Shown one piece after another: positions 62,104 through 64,000 of a stretch of 64,000 nucleotides of DNA. The translations under genes and the position numbers were made by a program. Numbering within the stretch: the stretch's first letter is position 1; every line of letters begins with the position of its first letter. Under the pieces are notes generated by a model. It was not told the origin of the DNA, did no database searches, and saw only the letters and a list, made by a program, of their open reading frames with translations. The DNA comes from Jiangella asiatica (GTDB lineage Bacteria > Actinomycetota > Actinomycetes > Jiangellales > Jiangellaceae): NCBI RefSeq assembly GCF_004349065.1, contig NZ_SMKZ01000025.1:1-64000 (forward strand), given 5' to 3'.

Positions 62104-63224
62104 TCCGAGGACGTGGACCCGGGCACGATGATCGAACGCCCGACTGAGCCGCTTGCCAGAGCCGCGTAGGCGTCGTTGACCGCATCAAGCGGGTAAGTGG
62201 CGCCGACGAGACGGTCGATGGGCAGCCGGCCGGCGCGGAACAGATCCAGTATCAACGGCACCTGCACGACGGGGTTGGACGAGCCGTACAGGCTGCCGAC
62301 GATCCGCCGTTCGTGTTGAACGAGCAGGTTGACCGGGACCTGGAACGCGGCGTTCGCATCGGTGAGACCGACGGCCACCAGCGTGCCGCCGGTCTTCAGC
62401 AGGCCGAACGCCTGTTCCAGCGTCGTCGGCGAGCCGACCGCGTCGATCGCCCAACCGGCACCGTCGGCGCTGAGACCCTTGACGACATCCGGGAGGGATT
62501 CCACCGAGACATTTACCGTCGACGTCGCCCCCACCTCCGCGGCAAGAGCGAGCCGGGGGGCCACCGTGTCGGCGACGATGATGGGTGCGGCGCCGACGAG
62601 TGCCAGACCCATCACGGCGCTGATCCCGACGCCGCCGGCGCCGATCACGACCACGGGCTGACCGGCGGCCTGGCGCATGACGTTGAGCACCGTACCGACC
62701 CCGGTGACGACCGCGCAGCCGGCTATGGCGGCGACCTCGGCGGGGATGTCGTGCGGGATGGCCACGGCCGAGCGCTCGGACACGACGCAGAACTCGGCGA
62801 AACACGAGACGCCCATCAGGTGGTGGATCGTCTCGGACCCCTTGCTGAGCCGGGTGGTTCCGTCAGGGAGGCCGCCGGTGGTGCCCTGGACCCGGCCCAG
62901 CACACACAACGTCGGCCGGCCGCTGGTACAGAACTCGCAATCGCCACAACGCGGCCGCCAGGTCATCAGCACCCGATCTCCCGGCCGGAACCTCGTAACC
63001 CCGTCCCCGACGGCGTCGACGATGCCGACGCCTTCGTGCCCGAGCACGGCTGGCAGCTTCCCCCGCAGGTCTCCGTTCATGTAATGGAGATCGCTGTGGC
63101 ACACGCCGGCTGCTTCGATCTCGACCCTGATCTCGCCCGGCCGGGGCTCCTCGAGCCGAAGCTCTTCGACGGTCAGCGGTGCACCGACCGATCGCAAGAC
63201 GGCGGCCCTGGTGGCCGTGCTCAC
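62040..63224 (-). CDS. Zinc-dependent medium-chain alcohol dehydrogenase
   Basis: This 394-residue MDR protein has catalytic zinc ligands C42 and H63-E64 (GVCHSD, GHEGVG), the structural zinc cysteines C93, C96, C99 and C107, and the NAD loop GAGGVGIS. It resembles the actinobacterial NDMA-dependent/class III-like alcohol dehydrogenases. The family normally ends near RSIIVPG; here about 25 extra residues rich in Ser/Arg run into the antisense of the IclR gene. GTG 63224 overlaps the stop of the U32-like gene (GTGA). Confidence 0.9.
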   Translation of the reverse strand: MSTATRAAVLRSVGAPLTVEELRLEEPRPGEIRVEIEAAGVCHSDLHYMNGDLRGKLPAVLGHEGVGIVDAVGDGVTRFRPGDRVLMTWRPRCGDCEFCTSGRPTLCVLGRVQGTTGGLPDGTTRLSKGSETIHHLMGVSCFAEFCVVSERSAVAIPHDIPAEVAAIAGCAVVTGVGTVLNVMRQAAGQPVVVIGAGGVGISAVMGLALVGAAPIIVADTVAPRLALAAEVGATSTVNVSVESLPDVVKGLSADGAGWAIDAVGSPTTLEQAFGLLKTGGTLVAVGLTDANAAFQVPVNLLVQHERRIVGSLYGSSNPVVQVPLILDLFRAGRLPIDRLVGATYPLDAVNDAYAALASGSVGRSIIVPGSTSSDYSRAPSRVDSSRAPVETSAT

Positions 63225-64000
63225 GATGCCCGCCCTTCGATCGGCATGCCGCCGGCCCCAGTCACCCGATGTGGGGGCTGAGGCTGGTCACGCGACCCCA
63301 GAGCCGACATGGGGAGGTTCAAGCCGGACCGTTCGAGCTGGTCGAGACCGATGCGTGCCCGCCTGACCCGCTCGCGGGTGGCTCCGACCACAACCGATTC
63401 CAGGTGCCTGCCCGAGGGATACACATCCGGAGCCAGCCGAAGCCCGAACTTCAGGTACACCGGCGAAGCGATACGGATGATCTCGGCAATCTCCCAGTGC
63501 CGCACGAAGGCGCCGACGTTGTCAGGGGCTTCGACATAGAAGTCCATGGTGCCCACACACGCCGCGCGGATCTCGGCGAGCTGGGCCAGCGTCAAGTCGG
63601 ATGGGACGTTGATCGTGTCGGCTCCCAGCAACTCGTTCACCCAGTACGAGGCCGGGTTGCAGGGGGCGGCCATGATCGAGGTCTTGAGCTGGACATCGCG
63701 GGGAAGCGCGCCGGACTGCCGCATCCGGTTGAGGACGAGCAACGCGCCTTCATCGGCGACGAGGAAGCTACGGACGCCGAGATCGACTCCTCGCTCGACC
63801 TCCGCGACCACCGCGCCGAGCTGGGTCAGGCCACGCGCCCGGGCACCGCCCGAACCGGCCGTGCTCGTGCTGGCGCCCCCGACATCCCAGTTTGCACCGG
63901 GCCGAGCGAACAGGCAGAGCTCGATCTGCCGCGACTCGGCCAGTTCGACCATGGACCGGATCTCGCGGTCGGTCAGCATCGTCACGCCCGAGCCCTGCGA
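63221..64000 (-). CDS. Peptidase U32-like protein, 5' end beyond the window
   Basis: The minus-strand frame stays open to the right edge, and a GTG at 63985 is only a possible internal start. The visible 260 residues (TMLTDREIRSMVELAESRQIELCLFARPGANWD, GVRSFLVADEGALLVLNRMRQSG, LGADTINVPSDLTLAQLAEIR, VYLKFGLRLAPDVYPSG) look like a U32-family TIM barrel. U32 relatives include collagenase-like peptidases and hydroxylation factors (UbiU/V, RlhA). It is translationally coupled to the alcohol dehydrogenase and so likely acts on the same pathway. The actual activity is unknown. Confidence 0.72.
   Translation of the reverse strand, partial: SQGSGVTMLTDREIRSMVELAESRQIELCLFARPGANWDVGGASTSTAGSGGARARGLTQLGAVVAEVERGVDLGVRSFLVADEGALLVLNRMRQSGALPRDVQLKTSIMAAPCNPASYWVNELLGADTINVPSDLTLAQLAEIRAACVGTMDFYVEAPDNVGAFVRHWEIAEIIRIASPVYLKFGLRLAPDVYPSGRHLESVVVGATRERVRRARIGLDQLERSGLNLPMSALGSRDQPQPPHRVTGAGGMPIEGRAS

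Overview
The window is high-GC DNA with GTG starts, many 1- to 8-base gene overlaps, apparently leaderless genes and actinobacterial families (DUF4383, DUF2243, DUF664-type DinB, MalF/MalG sugar permeases without a dedicated ATPase). This points to a soil or plant-associated actinomycete. The genus cannot be fixed from the sequence; Jiangellaceae-like organisms would fit. No rRNA, tRNA, CRISPR array, integrase or insertion sequence was recognised.

Bases 1-4842 hold a MacB-type ABC exporter: the end of an upstream protein, ATPase, permease, a DUF5666 lipoprotein and a HlyD-like adaptor with unusual low-complexity inserts. Bases 4873-10193 hold unrelated housekeeping or accessory genes: a PPOX-fold protein, a phosphotransferase, a pterin dehydratase-VOC fusion, a DinB protein, an alpha/beta hydrolase with a divergent ArsR-type regulator, and a MarR regulator.

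Bases 10669-45343 form a large plant-glycan locus that reads as a D-apiose/D-apionate catabolic island. Seven glycosidase-like proteins are present (GH2, GH127, GH78, a GH43-like propeller, an (alpha/alpha)6 hydrolase, a GH140-like DUF5060/DUF5605 protein and GH42), with two binding protein/MalF/MalG importers. The intracellular pathway lies in two blocks. A six-gene minus-strand operon from 44506 to 38137 fits lerK-derI-lerI-oiaC-apnO-apnL, divergent from a GntR/FCD regulator. A second, overlapping operon from 19088 to 14580 is GH127-oiaX-oiaK. Together they would take D-apionolactone to D-apionate, to 3-oxo-isoapionate, then by direct decarboxylation (OiaC plus kinase LerK) or by phosphorylation first (OiaK plus the RuBisCO-like protein) to L-erythrulose 1-phosphate, and through LerI and DerI to D-erythrose 4-phosphate. 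The expected apiose dehydrogenase is not seen in its known form; an aldo/keto reductase and a short-chain-type oxidoreductase are candidates to replace it.

Bases 45355-45800 carry two broken gene remnants. Bases 45805-53326 hold a J-domain protein, a cytochrome oxidase subunit I/II pair, DUF4383, CtaG-like and DUF2243 membrane proteins and a manganese catalase, a respiratory/stress group. Bases 53724-55913 encode a secreted beta-helix protein with a palindromic operator in front. Bases 56454-64000 form a second catabolic cluster under an IclR regulator: a MaoC hydratase, an Nramp-related transporter lacking the metal motifs, a class III CoA-transferase, a GH88 unsaturated-uronyl hydrolase, a zinc alcohol dehydrogenase and a U32-like protein cut by the window edge.

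A family of mosaic palindromic repeats occurs at 10314, 23288 and 31230, and LacI-type operators occur in front of glycosidase genes although no LacI gene is in the window.
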